Shown here in pieces: positions 23,443 through 32,916 of a stretch of DNA of 48,438 bases; positions within the stretch are counted from its first letter, which is position 1; each line of letters begins with the position of its first letter. The DNA is from Cedecea neteri NBRC 105707 = ATCC 33855 (GTDB lineage Bacteria; Pseudomonadota; Gammaproteobacteria; Enterobacterales; Enterobacteriaceae). Position numbers and translations under genes: made by a program. The stretch is taken from the NCBI RefSeq assembly GCF_001571265.1, contig NZ_BCTL01000048.1, forward strand, positions 1-48,438, given 5' to 3'. Under the pieces are notes generated by a model. That model was not told where the DNA came from. It was given only the letters and a program-made list of their open reading frames with translations, and did not search any database.

Positions 23443-24396
23443 ATGATCGAGATTAAACACCTGCGGACGCTGCAAGCGTTACGACACAGCGGTTCGCTGG
23501 CCGCCGCCGCCGCCGCCCTGCATCAGACTCAGTCGGCCCTTTCCCACCAGTTCAGCGATCTGGAGCAACGGCTTGGCTTTCGCCTGTTTATCCGTAAAAG
23601 TCAGCCGCTTCGCTTCACACCGCAGGGAGAGATCCTGCTGCAGCTTGCCGAGCAGGTGTTACCGCAGATTGGTCGCGCGCTGCAGGCCTGCAATGAGCCA
23701 CACCAGACCAGGCTGCGCATTGCGATTGAGTGTCATAGCTGCATTCAGTGGCTGACACCTGCCCTGGAAACCTTCCGCCAGCACTGGCCGCAGGTGGAGA
23801 TGGACTTTAAATCCGGCGTCACGTTTGACCCGCAACCTGCGCTGCAACAGGGCGAACTGGATATCGTTCTGACATCAGATATTTTGCCGCGCAGCGGGCT
23901 ACATTATTCACCGATGTTTGATTTTGAAGTGCGCCTGGTGATGGCGACCGACCACCCACTGGCGAAGAAAGAGAGCATTGAGCCTGAGGACCTGGCGCTT
24001 GAAACGCTGCTTATCTATCCGGTACAGCGTGAACGCATGGATATCTGGCGTCATTTCCTGCAGCCCGCAGGAGTTAGCCCGTCGCTGAAAAACGTCGATA
24101 ACACGCTGCTGCTGATTCAGATGGTGTCAGCGCGGATGGGGATTGCCGCTCTGCCGCACTGGGTGGTGGAAAGCTTTGAGCACCAGGGCCTGATTGTTAC
24201 CAGAACCCTGGGTGAGGGCTTATGGAGCCGCCTGTACGCTGCGGTACGCGACGGCGAACAGCGCCAGCCGGTGACCGAAGCGTTTATTCGCTCGACGCGC
24301 CAGCATGCCTGCGACCATTTACCGTTTGTGAAGAACGCGGAGCGACCCATCGGCGATGTACCCACAGCGAGGCCATTATCACCGTTCCCCCAATAA
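23443..24396 (+). CDS. metR: LysR-type activator of methionine genes, MetR
   Basis: MetR activates metE, metH and related genes with homocysteine as co-effector. The 317 residues equal E. coli. The LysR helix-turn-helix is at about 1-60 ([31 protein letters not shown]) and the periplasmic-binding-like effector domain at about 90-300. AAGGA precedes the ATG. Its last 113 bp overlap the 3' end of yigM on the opposite strand. Confidence 0.97.
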   Translation: MIEIKHLRTLQALRHSGSLAAAAAALHQTQSALSHQFSDLEQRLGFRLFIRKSQPLRFTPQGEILLQLAEQVLPQIGRALQACNEPHQTRLRIAIECHSCIQWLTPALETFRQHWPQVEMDFKSGVTFDPQPALQQGELDIVLTSDILPRSGLHYSPMFDFEVRLVMATDHPLAKKESIEPEDLALETLLIYPVQRERMDIWRHFLQPAGVSPSLKNVDNTLLLIQMVSARMGIAALPHWVVESFEHQGLIVTRTLGEGLWSRLYAAVRDGEQRQPVTEAFIRSTRQHACDHLPFVKNAERPIGDVPTARPLSPFPQ

Positions 24397-25183
24397 TAAA
24401 GCTCGGCCAGTGGGGCTGCTCCTGCCAGATGGCAAGATTCACCAGCAGCCCGGCCGGGACATGCACGTTGTTCATGATGCCGAGCGTGCCGGCGTCCACC
24501 TGAGTTGCGCCATAGTTCCACATAAAATAACCCAGCCCGGAAGCGACCACGCCAAGCCAGACCAGAATCCCCCACTGTAGCGTGGTGGTGGGCAGTTTCT
24601 GCGGATTGCCCAGGGCAAACCAGGCAACAACGGCGACGATAAACGCCCCCAGATAGAACCACGAAAACGCGCAGTGCTGTGGCATCGGGTGCGTTTCCAT
24701 CAGTCGCTTGTAGCCCACCATGCCGATGGCAAAGCAGATATTAGCAGCCTGCACCAGCAGCAGCCCGATCCAGAAGTGATCGCTCACTTTGTCGTAGCGA
24801 ATAATCGCCGCCCCGATAACCGCCAGTCCCGCACTCAACGCATAGCCCCAGCGCAGTTTATTGCCGCTCAGCAAGTCATAGATAAGCGTGACGTACAGCG
24901 GCGTCATCACCGTGAAAAGCAGGAATTCGGAAACCGTGAGGTAGAGATAAGCGCGGAAGCTGAACAGATACATCACGCCGAGCTGCAGCGCCCCCACCAG
25001 CATATACAGCAGCAGGGTTTTTAGCCGGTAGCCCTTAAAGCGCAGGAACGGCAGAAACACCAGCGCGGCCAGGCCGATGCGCATCAGCACCGAGAAATAG
25101 CTGTCCACATGCCCGGCAAGGTATTCCCCAATCAGGCTAAAAGAGAAGGCCCACAGAATCGTAGTAATGATGAGTAATGGCAC
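24284..25183 (-). CDS. yigM: EamA-family transporter YigM (biotin transporter BioP)
   Basis: The 299-residue protein is equal in length to E. coli YigM, a ten-helix member of the carboxylate/amino acid/amine (EamA) superfamily reported to import biotin. Ten hydrophobic helices and the motif [24 protein letters not shown] are visible. The start codon is GTG. It follows yigL on the same strand, with two hairpins in the 111-bp gap. Its C-terminal 37 codons are encoded on the strand opposite the end of metR. Confidence 0.93.
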   Translation of the reverse strand: MPLLIITTILWAFSFSLIGEYLAGHVDSYFSVLMRIGLAALVFLPFLRFKGYRLKTLLLYMLVGALQLGVMYLFSFRAYLYLTVSEFLLFTVMTPLYVTLIYDLLSGNKLRWGYALSAGLAVIGAAIIRYDKVSDHFWIGLLLVQAANICFAIGMVGYKRLMETHPMPQHCAFSWFYLGAFIVAVVAWFALGNPQKLPTTTLQWGILVWLGVVASGLGYFMWNYGATQVDAGTLGIMNNVHVPAGLLVNLAIWQEQPHWPSFIIGGTVIMASLWVHRRWVAPRSSQTVNGRRHAGASSE

Positions 25184-25243
25184 AATGAGCAGTCCGTAAC
25201 GAACAAGATTGCGCCATTGTACTCAGAGGGCGTTACATCAGCT

Positions 25244-25285
25244 TAACTATTTAGTTGACGAGTGGTCATGTATAAACCACTCGTC
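25244..25285. repeat. Two adjacent hairpins between yigL and yigM
   Basis: TGACGAGTGGT (25255-25265) and ACCACTCGTCA (25275-25285) form a perfect 11-bp stem around 9 nt. Directly next to it AACTA and TAGTT (25244-25255) form a second small palindrome. There is no T run on the minus strand, so it is not a standard intrinsic terminator. It lies 10 bp after the yigL stop and about 70 bp before the yigM start. Confidence 0.75.
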
Positions 25286-25294
25286 AGTTACCGA

Positions 25295-26101
25295 TCACTC
25301 AGCCTTAAGGAACAACCGGCGCAGATAGTGCGGTACGGCGTTATCGCCGTTAGTACCAATTACCTCAAGCTCCGGCAGCAGATCTTTCAGGCGCTGGTGA
25401 GCGTTGCCCATAATGCAGCCCTTACCGGCCATGCTCAGCATCTCGGCGTCGTTCATGCCGTCGCCAAAGGCAATGCAATCCTTCAGGCTGTAACCCATCG
25501 CTTTCGAGACCGCTTCCAGCGCGTGCCCTTTGGACACGCCGCCCGCCATCACTTCCAGGCAGGTAAGCGTGGAGAAGCTCACGTTGACGCGGTCACCCCA
25601 GCGGGCGTTGATCGCCTGCTCCAGCGGCAGCAGCGTATCGTGGTCGTCACAGGTGAAGAACACCTTGCTGACGCCATCCGCTTCCAGCAGACCTGGCTCA
25701 AACAGGGTGTAGCTAAATTTGGCTTCCTGGAAATACTTCATCTCTTCAGGACGATGGCGGTTCATAAACCACTCGTCGCCCTTATAGACGTTGGTCACGA
25801 TGTCCGGGTTGTTATGCACCACGCCAAACAGATCCTGAGCGATGTCATGGTCGAGATCGTGAGAGAAGAACAGATTGCCGTCGGTATCGTGCACGCGCGC
25901 CCCGTTAGAGGTGATCATGTACGCCTTGATCTCAAGGTTATCGCGGATTTGCGCCACGTCGATATGGTGACGACCGGTAGCAAAAACAAAATTAACGCCT
26001 TCGGCTGTGAGCAGTTTTAACGTTTCTTTCGCGTAAGCGGAGAGAAAATGATCGGGAGACAGCAAGGTGCCATCTAAATCTGAAGCAACGACGTGGTACA
26101 T
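25295..26101 (-). CDS. yigL: HAD-family sugar/pyridoxal phosphatase YigL
   Basis: YigL is a Cof-type (IIB) haloacid dehalogenase phosphatase. The catalytic DLDGTLLS (residues 8-15) and the late motif FGDGMNDAEML are present. In E. coli and Salmonella it dephosphorylates sugar phosphates, and its message is stabilised by the small RNA SgrS during glucose-phosphate stress through pairing inside pldB. I chose the ATG at 26101, which has AGAGGA upstream and the MYHVVASDLDG start (268 residues). It follows pldB by 27 nt, keeping the dicistronic arrangement SgrS acts on. Confidence 0.94.
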   Translation of the reverse strand: MYHVVASDLDGTLLSPDHFLSAYAKETLKLLTAEGVNFVFATGRHHIDVAQIRDNLEIKAYMITSNGARVHDTDGNLFFSHDLDHDIAQDLFGVVHNNPDIVTNVYKGDEWFMNRHRPEEMKYFQEAKFSYTLFEPGLLEADGVSKVFFTCDDHDTLLPLEQAINARWGDRVNVSFSTLTCLEVMAGGVSKGHALEAVSKAMGYSLKDCIAFGDGMNDAEMLSMAGKGCIMGNAHQRLKDLLPELEVIGTNGDNAVPHYLRRLFLKAE

Positions 26102-26128
26102 AGAGATCCTCTGAAGAGATATATTCAA

Positions 26129-27121
26129 TTAGTTATGCCGGTCGAAAAACTCAAGCACGGCAGACAATGCTCTGGCTCGCATAGCGTCCTTCTCAAACAG
26201 GATCTCGTGATACGCGCCTTCAATGACGTAAGGTGTTTCCCCCTCACAAGGGTGGCCCGCCGCGGCCATAATTTCGCAGAATCGCTGGTGCGCGCGGTTA
26301 TCAACCACTCGCTCCTCTTCCGCCTGGAGTAAAAAGATCGGCGTGGTGATGGCAGTGGCTCCTGCTAACACCTTTTCTCCGGCGAGGATCCCTTCTCGTA
26401 CCCAATGGAACGTTGGCCCACCCACCCGCAATGCTGGCTCATCAGCATAAAAACGCAGGCTGCGGCGGTACCGCTCTTCACTGTGGGTCAGGACGTTAAC
26501 GCTAAACGGCAGCGCGCGCCAGCGGCCCGTCCCAATGGCGTATCCTTCCCGAATACGTGGATGCCCTTCGGCCCAGTCAAGAATGTGTCGCACCATCCAT
26601 TCCGGCCAGCGCAGCGTAATGCCGAACATCGGCGCGCAAAGCGCGACCGCGTCAAAAGCATCGGGGGCTTGCTGTAGCCATAATGCGGCAATTGCGCCGC
26701 CCATCGAATGGGCCAACAGGTAGCGTTTACGCCAGTGCCCCGACGCTACTTCCTGCTGGTAAAAGCGGTCAAAATCTTCGACATAGTCGCCAAAGTTGAC
26801 GACGTGCCCACGGTGAGTATCCGACAGCATCCGCCCTGAGCGCCCCTGGCCACGGTGGTCGATTATCAGGACATCAAACCCGCAGTGAAACAGGTCATAG
26901 GCCAGCTCAGCATATTTCACGTAGCTTTCTATTCTGCCGGGGCAGACAACAATCACGCGATCGTGCTGCGGCGAACAGAAACGAACGTAGCGAACCGGCA
27001 CGTCATCCACGCCGGTAAATTCGCGCTCTTCCCGCCTGCGCCAGAAGTCCGTCAGCGGACCCGTGGCAAAAGCAGCAAATGCGCCTTCCCGTTCTAACCA
27101 TCTATTTTTATGCTGAGACAT
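26129..27121 (-). CDS. pldB: Lysophospholipase L2
   Basis: PldB is an inner-membrane-associated alpha/beta hydrolase that deacylates lysophospholipids and transfers acyl groups to phosphatidylglycerol. The nucleophile elbow AHSMGGA, the IIDHRGQGRSGR strand and the C-terminal AYHEILFE histidine are visible. The ATG at 27121 (MSQHKNRW) aligns with the E. coli start. Another in-frame ATG at 27133 would add four residues, and neither has a clear ribosome site. It is divergent from rhtB and leads into yigL. Confidence 0.93.
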   Translation of the reverse strand: MSQHKNRWLEREGAFAAFATGPLTDFWRRREEREFTGVDDVPVRYVRFCSPQHDRVIVVCPGRIESYVKYAELAYDLFHCGFDVLIIDHRGQGRSGRMLSDTHRGHVVNFGDYVEDFDRFYQQEVASGHWRKRYLLAHSMGGAIAALWLQQAPDAFDAVALCAPMFGITLRWPEWMVRHILDWAEGHPRIREGYAIGTGRWRALPFSVNVLTHSEERYRRSLRFYADEPALRVGGPTFHWVREGILAGEKVLAGATAITTPIFLLQAEEERVVDNRAHQRFCEIMAAAGHPCEGETPYVIEGAYHEILFEKDAMRARALSAVLEFFDRHN

Positions 27122-27221
27122 AGGGGTCGGCATCAGGTATCTGTGGTTTTTTTATGGCCCGTGGCACGCTTATCAACAATAGCGTATTGTGGCATAAAAG
27201 CGCGCGTTCAGGGAGTTTCGC

Positions 27222-27842
27222 ATGACCTTCGAGTGGTGGTTTACCTATCTGCTGACCACAATAATTCTTAGCCTTTCCCCCGGATCCGGGGCCATTAATA
27301 CCATGACTACCGCGATTAGCCACGGCTATCGCGGCGCGGCGGCTTCGATTACCGGGCTGCAAACCGGGCTGGCGCTGCATATTGTGCTGGTCGGTGTCGG
27401 CCTTGGGGCGCTTTTTTCTCGCTCGCTGCTGGCCTTTGAAGTGCTGAAATGGGCCGGCGTCGCCTATCTTATTTGGCTTGGGATCCAGCAATGGAGAGCG
27501 GCCGGCGCGCTGGATTTAAACACGCTGGCAACCACTCAGCCGCGCAGTAAACTGTTCAAGCGTGCGGTGTTTGTTAACCTGACAAACCCGAAGAGCATCG
27601 TGTTTCTGGCCGCGCTGTTCCCACAGTTTATCGCCCCTCATCAGCCTCAGGCGATGCAGTACGTCGTGCTCGGTGTTACCACAGTAGTCGTCGATATTAT
27701 CGTGATGATTGGTTACGCGACCCTGGCCAAACGGATTGCCGCATGGATTAAGGGACCACGCCAGATGAAAGCCCTGAACCGGGTCTTTGGTTCGCTGTTT
27801 ATGCTGGTTGGCGCGCTACTTGCCGGAGCGCGCCAGGCCTGA
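27222..27842 (+). CDS. rhtB: Homoserine/homoserine lactone exporter RhtB
   Basis: RhtB is a LysE-family exporter of homoserine and its lactone. The 206 residues equal E. coli. Six hydrophobic segments are visible, with the family signatures [21 protein letters not shown] (start of helix 1 and loop) and [18 protein letters not shown]. Its TGA is immediately followed by the rhtC stop on the other strand, with no base between. Confidence 0.96.
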   Translation: MTFEWWFTYLLTTIILSLSPGSGAINTMTTAISHGYRGAAASITGLQTGLALHIVLVGVGLGALFSRSLLAFEVLKWAGVAYLIWLGIQQWRAAGALDLNTLATTQPRSKLFKRAVFVNLTNPKSIVFLAALFPQFIAPHQPQAMQYVVLGVTTVVVDIIVMIGYATLAKRIAAWIKGPRQMKALNRVFGSLFMLVGALLAGARQA

Positions 27843-28463
27843 TTATCGGGAGATGATCAGGTGAATACCAAATCCGGTGAATAGAGCGCCCGCCATGCCG
27901 TCGATCCATTTGGCGAGGCGCTGATAGCCGCGACGCATTTTTGGTAAGGCAAACAGACTCGCCACAATTGTGAACCAGGCGAAAGTTTCAATCGCGATCA
28001 GCACGAACAGGCCCCAGCGCTCAGCGCCCCCCACATCGTCGCCAACAAACAGCGAGAACACGCTGCCGAAGTAGATAATCGCTTTCGGGTTTGCCAGGTT
28101 CGTCAGCAGCCCTTTCACAAAGCTCTTCCCGCCGCTCGCCAGCTCCACTTTCGGGGCTTCTTCGCCTTTAGCTTCTTTCTTGAATGCACCGCGCAGCATC
28201 TGATAACCCATCCAGCACAGATACAGCCCGCCGCCGACCATAATAATATTATGCAGCCAGGCCATTTTTTCGAGGATCAGGTGCAGGCCAAGCAGCGCCA
28301 CGCCCGCCCAAACCATAACGCCAGCGGTAATGCCCAGCACGCCCATCATCGCCTCTTTGCGAGAGCGGCTTACGGCTGTCTGGGAAACAAAGAAAAAGTC
28401 AGGACCCGGGCTCATCAGGGCAACGATGTGCACCAGCGCCACGGTCAGGAATAGCATTAACAT
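27843..28463 (-). CDS. rhtC: Threonine exporter RhtC
   Basis: RhtC is a LysE-family exporter of threonine and, like RhtB, has 206 residues and six helices. The LMSPGPDFFFV signature near residue 17 and NLANPKAIIYFGSVFSLF near 125 place it in the RhtC branch. It lies 64 nt downstream of recQ on the same strand and converges on the paralogous rhtB. Confidence 0.96.
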   Translation of the reverse strand: MLMLFLTVALVHIVALMSPGPDFFFVSQTAVSRSRKEAMMGVLGITAGVMVWAGVALLGLHLILEKMAWLHNIIMVGGGLYLCWMGYQMLRGAFKKEAKGEEAPKVELASGGKSFVKGLLTNLANPKAIIYFGSVFSLFVGDDVGGAERWGLFVLIAIETFAWFTIVASLFALPKMRRGYQRLAKWIDGMAGALFTGFGIHLIISR

Positions 28464-28527
28464 AGGGAATAGCTCGCGTGCAGATAATTCGAAGAGTCAT
28501 TATCCTGCCACTTTTCCTCGCAGCAGG

Positions 28528-30357
28528 CTACTCTTCATCCACGCCGTCAACGTGGTCGCGGATCATCGTCATAAACGGGCGGCCAAAGCGCTCAAGCTTG
28601 CGCGTGCCCACGCCGTTAATCCCCAGCATTTCACCCGGTGACAACGGCATCTGCTCGGCCATTTCAATCAGCGTGGCATCGTTGAACACCACGTAAGGTG
28701 GAATGTTTTCTTCGTCAGCGATGGACTTGCGCAGCTTCCTGAGTTTGGCGAACAATTTGCGATCGTAATTGCCGCCAAAGACTTTCTGGCTGGCGCGCGG
28801 CTTAATCGCCACCACGCGCGGTACCGCCAGCATGAGCGGCTCTTCGCCACGCAGATAGGGACGCGCCGCTTCCGTCAGCTGGAGAGCCGAGTGTGCGGCA
28901 ATATTTTGCGTGACCACGCCAAGGTGAATGAGCTGGCGGATCACGCTGACCCAATGCTCGGTGGTGTGCTCGCGGCCTTCACCGTAAATCTTCAGCTTGT
29001 CGTGGCCGAGATCGCGGATACGCTGATTGTTAGAACCGCGCAGCACTTCAACCACGTAGCCCATCCCAAAGCGCTGGCCGACACGGTAAATGCAGGACAG
29101 TGCTTTTTGTGCATCCATCAGCCCGTCATAGCGACGAGGAGGATCGAGACAAATATCGCAGTTGCCGCATGCCTGCTGGCGGCCTTCGCCGAAGTAGTTA
29201 AGCAGCACCAGACGGCGGCAGGTTTGCGCTTCGGCAAACGCTCCCATCGCGTTGAGCTTGTGCCGCTCGATGTCCTGAAGCTGCCCCGGCGCTTTCTCTT
29301 CGAGGCATTTGCGGAGCCAGGCCATATCCGCCGGATCGTAAAACAGCATCGCTTCGGCAGGCAGGCCATCGCGCCCGGCACGGCCGGTTTCCTGGTAATA
29401 AGATTCGATGTTGCGCGGGATATCGAAGTGGGCGACAAAACGCACGTTCGGCTTGTTGATGCCCATGCCAAACGCGACGGTTGCCACCACAATTTGCAGG
29501 TCATCTCGCTGGAATTTTTCCTGCACGTCACCGCGCACCTGATGCTCCAGGCCCGCGTGGTAAGCGCCGGCGCTGATGCCTTTGCTTTGCAGGCGGGCGG
29601 CGATATCTTCAACCTTTGCCCGGCTGTTACAGTAGATAATCCCGGATTTACCACGCTGTTCCTGAATATAGCGGGTGAGCTGATCGAGCGGCTTAAACTT
29701 CTCCATCAGCATGTAGCGTATATTCGGCCGGTCAAAACTGCTGATCTGGATAAACGGATCGTTTAGCCCCAGCAGGCGAACAATATCAAGCCGCGTGGTG
29801 TCGTCAGCCGTTGCCGTTAATGCCACAAAGGGGACGGCAGGCAGCCGTTCGCGAAGCTGGCCAAGCGCGGCATATTCCGGGCGGAAGTCATGCCCCCACT
29901 GCGAAATACAGTGCGCTTCATCCACCGCAACCATAGAAAGCTGCCAGTTGCTGAGATGGTCGATAAAGTTGTCCATCATCAGGCGTTCCGGCGCGATATA
30001 CAGCAGGCGAATTTGCCCGGTACGGCAGCCGGTCATCACTTCCATTTGCTGTTCACGGGTCTGGGTCGAGTTAAGGCAGGCCGCCGCCACGCCGTTCGCC
30101 AGCAGCTGATCCACCTGGTCTTTCATCAGGGAAATCAGCGGAGAGACCACCACGGTCAGGCCGCCAAACACCAGCGCAGGAATTTGATAACACAGCGATT
30201 TACCGCCACCGGTCGGCATCACCACCAGGCAGTCACGCCCCTCCAGCACCGTGTCGATGATGGTTTCCTGGCCCGGTCGGAACTGTTGATACCCGAAGGT
30301 ATCCTGCAGAACCTGTCTCGCCAGCGACGCCTGATTGATTACTTCCGCCTGTGCCAC
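28528..30357 (-). CDS. recQ: ATP-dependent DNA helicase RecQ
   Basis: RecQ is a 3'-5' helicase of the RecF recombination route. The 609 residues show the full three-part layout: helicase core with GGGKS (50-54) and DEAH (146-149), the RQC zinc region (CRRLVLLNYFGE, CGNCDIC) and winged helix at about 340-520, and the HRDC domain at about 530-605. The start codon is GTG. It lies between pldA (63-nt gap) and rhtC. Confidence 0.97.
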   Translation of the reverse strand: MAQAEVINQASLARQVLQDTFGYQQFRPGQETIIDTVLEGRDCLVVMPTGGGKSLCYQIPALVFGGLTVVVSPLISLMKDQVDQLLANGVAAACLNSTQTREQQMEVMTGCRTGQIRLLYIAPERLMMDNFIDHLSNWQLSMVAVDEAHCISQWGHDFRPEYAALGQLRERLPAVPFVALTATADDTTRLDIVRLLGLNDPFIQISSFDRPNIRYMLMEKFKPLDQLTRYIQEQRGKSGIIYCNSRAKVEDIAARLQSKGISAGAYHAGLEHQVRGDVQEKFQRDDLQIVVATVAFGMGINKPNVRFVAHFDIPRNIESYYQETGRAGRDGLPAEAMLFYDPADMAWLRKCLEEKAPGQLQDIERHKLNAMGAFAEAQTCRRLVLLNYFGEGRQQACGNCDICLDPPRRYDGLMDAQKALSCIYRVGQRFGMGYVVEVLRGSNNQRIRDLGHDKLKIYGEGREHTTEHWVSVIRQLIHLGVVTQNIAAHSALQLTEAARPYLRGEEPLMLAVPRVVAIKPRASQKVFGGNYDRKLFAKLRKLRKSIADEENIPPYVVFNDATLIEMAEQMPLSPGEMLGINGVGTRKLERFGRPFMTMIRDHVDGVDEE

Positions 30358-30373
30358 GCTATCCCCACTACCT

Positions 30374-30401
30374 AAAATTCAGGCGCCATTTTCAGCGCCT
30401 G
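30374..30401 (-). terminator. Terminator after pldA
   Basis: On the minus strand CAGGCGC and GCGCCTG pair around an 8-nt loop. AATTTTAGG follows. It sits between pldA and recQ and would reduce read-through into recQ. Confidence 0.75.
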
Positions 30402-30420
30402 GAAGAGAAACTGCAATGCT

Positions 30421-31287
30421 TTAGAAAAGATCGTTTAGCATAACGCCTACGCCAACTCGTGTCTGGTTAAAGTTGTAATCGATGAGCGATTCGCCGTAGC
30501 CGCTATAGACCTGAGTATAGAAGCGAACGTTTTTCGAGATCGGGTAGCTCACGCCAAACTCTGCTCCGCCGTAGCCGCTGTTCCAGTTGTATTGTCCCTT
30601 CACGCTGACAATCGCATCCCCCAGCGCATAGCCAACCTTAAGCTGGTAGTAGCCCATATATTTGGCAATATCGGGGTTGTCATCAACGCTGCCCACCACA
30701 TACCAGGGTTTCACCTCAACCTGCCAGTCGCCGTTTTGCGCCATCAGGCGGGTGTAAAGGCGGTTCCAGCCGCGAGAAGTCGGGTCTGAGCGGCCATTCG
30801 AGTCGTGGTTATAGCCAAACTCGACGTCCCGTAGCGTCCAGCCAGCAAACGTAGTGTCCGTTGCAAAGCCGAGGAACAGCTGAGGCTCATAGTTGGTTTC
30901 ACGAAACGGGGAAGATTCACTGCGATTAGAAAGCTGCCACCAGGATTTCTGGGTGTAGGAAGCGCCCAGCACCGAGTTATCCCCCAGAATGCCGCGCCAC
31001 AGCGGGAACGCCAGGCTCAACTGGAACTTCACTTCATCTTTGCGGGCGTTGTGCGCCCAGTCATAAGAGCTAATCGCCTCTTTGTTCATATCGCTGGTCC
31101 AGGTGTACAACAGGTAGTTTGTGTCGTACGGGTACAGCGTGAACGGGTTTTCATGTTCCTGCAGCAGATTGGCAATGATGCTGCCGTGTACGGCCGGTTT
31201 GTCGTGGATCTTATCGATAGTCGCTTCTTGTGCGAAGGTGGTCAAAGGCAGCATCGCGGCCATTCCCCACCCCAGAGGTTTCAGCAT
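30421..31287 (-). CDS. pldA: Outer membrane phospholipase A
   Basis: PldA (OMPLA) is a calcium-dependent outer-membrane barrel enzyme that hydrolyses phospholipids misplaced in the outer leaflet. A 19-residue signal peptide (MLKPLGWGMAAMLPLTTFA) is followed by the mature QEATI. The catalytic triad is in YNHDSNGRSDPTSRGWN: H161, S163 and N175 of the precursor, equal to 142, 144 and 156 of the mature protein. I chose the ATG at 31287 (288 residues) because it opens directly on the signal peptide. The C terminus ends in Phe, as barrel proteins do. Confidence 0.97.
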   Translation of the reverse strand: MLKPLGWGMAAMLPLTTFAQEATIDKIHDKPAVHGSIIANLLQEHENPFTLYPYDTNYLLYTWTSDMNKEAISSYDWAHNARKDEVKFQLSLAFPLWRGILGDNSVLGASYTQKSWWQLSNRSESSPFRETNYEPQLFLGFATDTTFAGWTLRDVEFGYNHDSNGRSDPTSRGWNRLYTRLMAQNGDWQVEVKPWYVVGSVDDNPDIAKYMGYYQLKVGYALGDAIVSVKGQYNWNSGYGGAEFGVSYPISKNVRFYTQVYSGYGESLIDYNFNQTRVGVGVMLNDLF

Positions 31288-31456
31288 TGGTCCCGTTCTC
31301 CATAACAAAATAAGTTTCAAAATATTTATCGCCGATCATTCTACAGCGGGAGGCCCTAAAGCGCGTCCCTTCGGTTCCTAAAGTGGAAAGCAACAATTGA
31401 GAAGCATAAACTACACATCTTGTTAACTTATCCGTTATTTGTTCGAGGAATGAACC

Positions 31457-31927
31457 ATGTCTTCCCCTGTTCTAACCACAGAAGCCGCCCTCAAGCTGGT
31501 GGGCGAAATCTTTGTGTATCACATGCCTTTTAACCGTGCGCTAGGCCTGGAACTGGAACGATACGAAAAAGCCTTTGCCCAGCTGAGCTTTAATAATCAG
31601 CCAATGATGGTGGGAAACTGGGCACAAAGTATTTTGCATGGCGGCGTTATCGCCTCGGCGCTGGACGTAGCGGCAGGCCTGGTCTGCGTGGGTAGCACGC
31701 TGACGCGCCATGACACCATCACCGAAGACGAACTGCGCCAGCGCCTGTCAAAAATGGGCACCATCGATTTGCGCGTTGATTATCTGCGTCCGGGGCGCGG
31801 AGAGCGCTTTACGGCCAGCAGCAGCCTCCTGCGTGCCGGGAATAAAGTCGCCGTGGCTCGCGTGGAACTCCATAACCAGGATCAGCTGCACATCGCCAGC
31901 GCAACGGCTACCTACATGGTAGGGTAA
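31457..31927 (+). CDS. yigI: Hotdog-fold acyl-CoA thioesterase YigI
   Basis: The 156-residue protein matches E. coli YigI (155), a single hotdog domain of the PaaI/thioesterase class. The helix motif [18 protein letters not shown] (about 56-73) carries the residues that bind and cleave acyl-CoA in the family. Thioesterase activity on medium and long acyl chains has been reported for the E. coli protein as I recall. GAGGA precedes the ATG. It is 52 nt before rarD on the same strand. Confidence 0.9.
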   Translation: MSSPVLTTEAALKLVGEIFVYHMPFNRALGLELERYEKAFAQLSFNNQPMMVGNWAQSILHGGVIASALDVAAGLVCVGSTLTRHDTITEDELRQRLSKMGTIDLRVDYLRPGRGERFTASSSLLRAGNKVAVARVELHNQDQLHIASATATYMVG

Positions 31928-31979
31928 GGATGTAAACCCTGTTATTATTTGCTCACTATTTTTTTGCTGAGTTTTCTTC

Positions 31980-32882
31980 ATGGATCCGAAACAGACACGT
32001 CAGGGGATCTTGCTTGCCCTGACGGCCTACTTTATCTGGGGCATCGCGCCGGTATATTTCAAACTTATTCACTACGTACCGGCCACCGAAATCCTGACCC
32101 ACCGCGTTATCTGGTCGTTCTTCTTTATGCTGGCGCTGATCACCGTCTGCCGCCAGTGGCCGCAGGTAAAACGCTCCTGCCAGAACCGGAAAAAAATCCT
32201 CGCGCTGGCGTTAAGCGCCGTGCTGATTGGCGGGAACTGGCTGCTTTATATCTGGGCGGTGAATAATCACCACATGCTGGAAGCCAGCCTGGGCTACTTC
32301 ATCAATCCTTTGGTCAACGTCGTGCTGGGCATGCTGTTTTTAGCCGAGCGCTTCCGCCGTATGCAGTGGGTCGCCGTGTTGCTGGCGACTTGCGGCGTGC
32401 TGGTGCAGCTATGGACTTTTGGTTCGCTGCCGATAATCGGCCTGGGCCTCGCCTTCAGTTTTGCTTTTTACGGTCTGATCCGCAAAAAAATTGCCGTAGA
32501 TGCACAAACCGGGATGCTGTTTGAAACGTTGTGGCTGTTGCCGATTGCGGGCATTTACCTGTTTGGCATCGCCGACAGCGCCACCAGCCATATGGGAATG
32601 AACCCGTGGACGCTGAACCTGATGCTCATTGCTGCAGGCGTGATTACCACCGTGCCGCTGCTGTGCTTTACGGCTGCCGCGACGCGTCTGCGCCTTTCAA
32701 CGCTGGGCTTCTTCCAGTATCTGGGGCCAACGCTGATGTTCCTGCTGGCGGTGACGTTCTACGATGAAGTGGTGACCGAAGATAAGCTGATCACTTTTGG
32801 CTTTATCTGGGCAGCGCTGGCGCTGTTTATCGCCGACGCGATTTATACTCAGCGGCGCACCAAAGCCCTGTCGGTGAAGTAA
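31980..32882 (+). CDS. rarD: EamA-family transporter RarD
   Basis: RarD is a ten-helix inner-membrane protein of the drug/metabolite transporter superfamily. The substrate is unknown; the name comes from an old chloramphenicol-sensitivity association. The family signature GILLALTAYFIWGIAPVYFK at the N terminus and two EamA repeats are visible. It has 300 residues against 296 in E. coli. It follows yigI and ends at a terminator shared with corA. Confidence 0.93.
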   Translation: MDPKQTRQGILLALTAYFIWGIAPVYFKLIHYVPATEILTHRVIWSFFFMLALITVCRQWPQVKRSCQNRKKILALALSAVLIGGNWLLYIWAVNNHHMLEASLGYFINPLVNVVLGMLFLAERFRRMQWVAVLLATCGVLVQLWTFGSLPIIGLGLAFSFAFYGLIRKKIAVDAQTGMLFETLWLLPIAGIYLFGIADSATSHMGMNPWTLNLMLIAAGVITTVPLLCFTAAATRLRLSTLGFFQYLGPTLMFLLAVTFYDEVVTEDKLITFGFIWAALALFIADAIYTQRRTKALSVK

Positions 32883-32884
32883 AC

Positions 32885-32916
32885 GTAAAAAAGGAGCCTT
32901 TCGGCTCCTTTTCTCT
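32885..32916. terminator. Bidirectional terminator between rarD and corA
   Basis: AAGGAGCC and GGCTCCTT form an 8-bp stem with a TTTC loop (32891-32910). TTCTCTT follows on the plus strand and TTTTTTACG on the minus strand. It fills the whole 33-bp gap, where E. coli has an extra gene, yigF. Confidence 0.9.
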
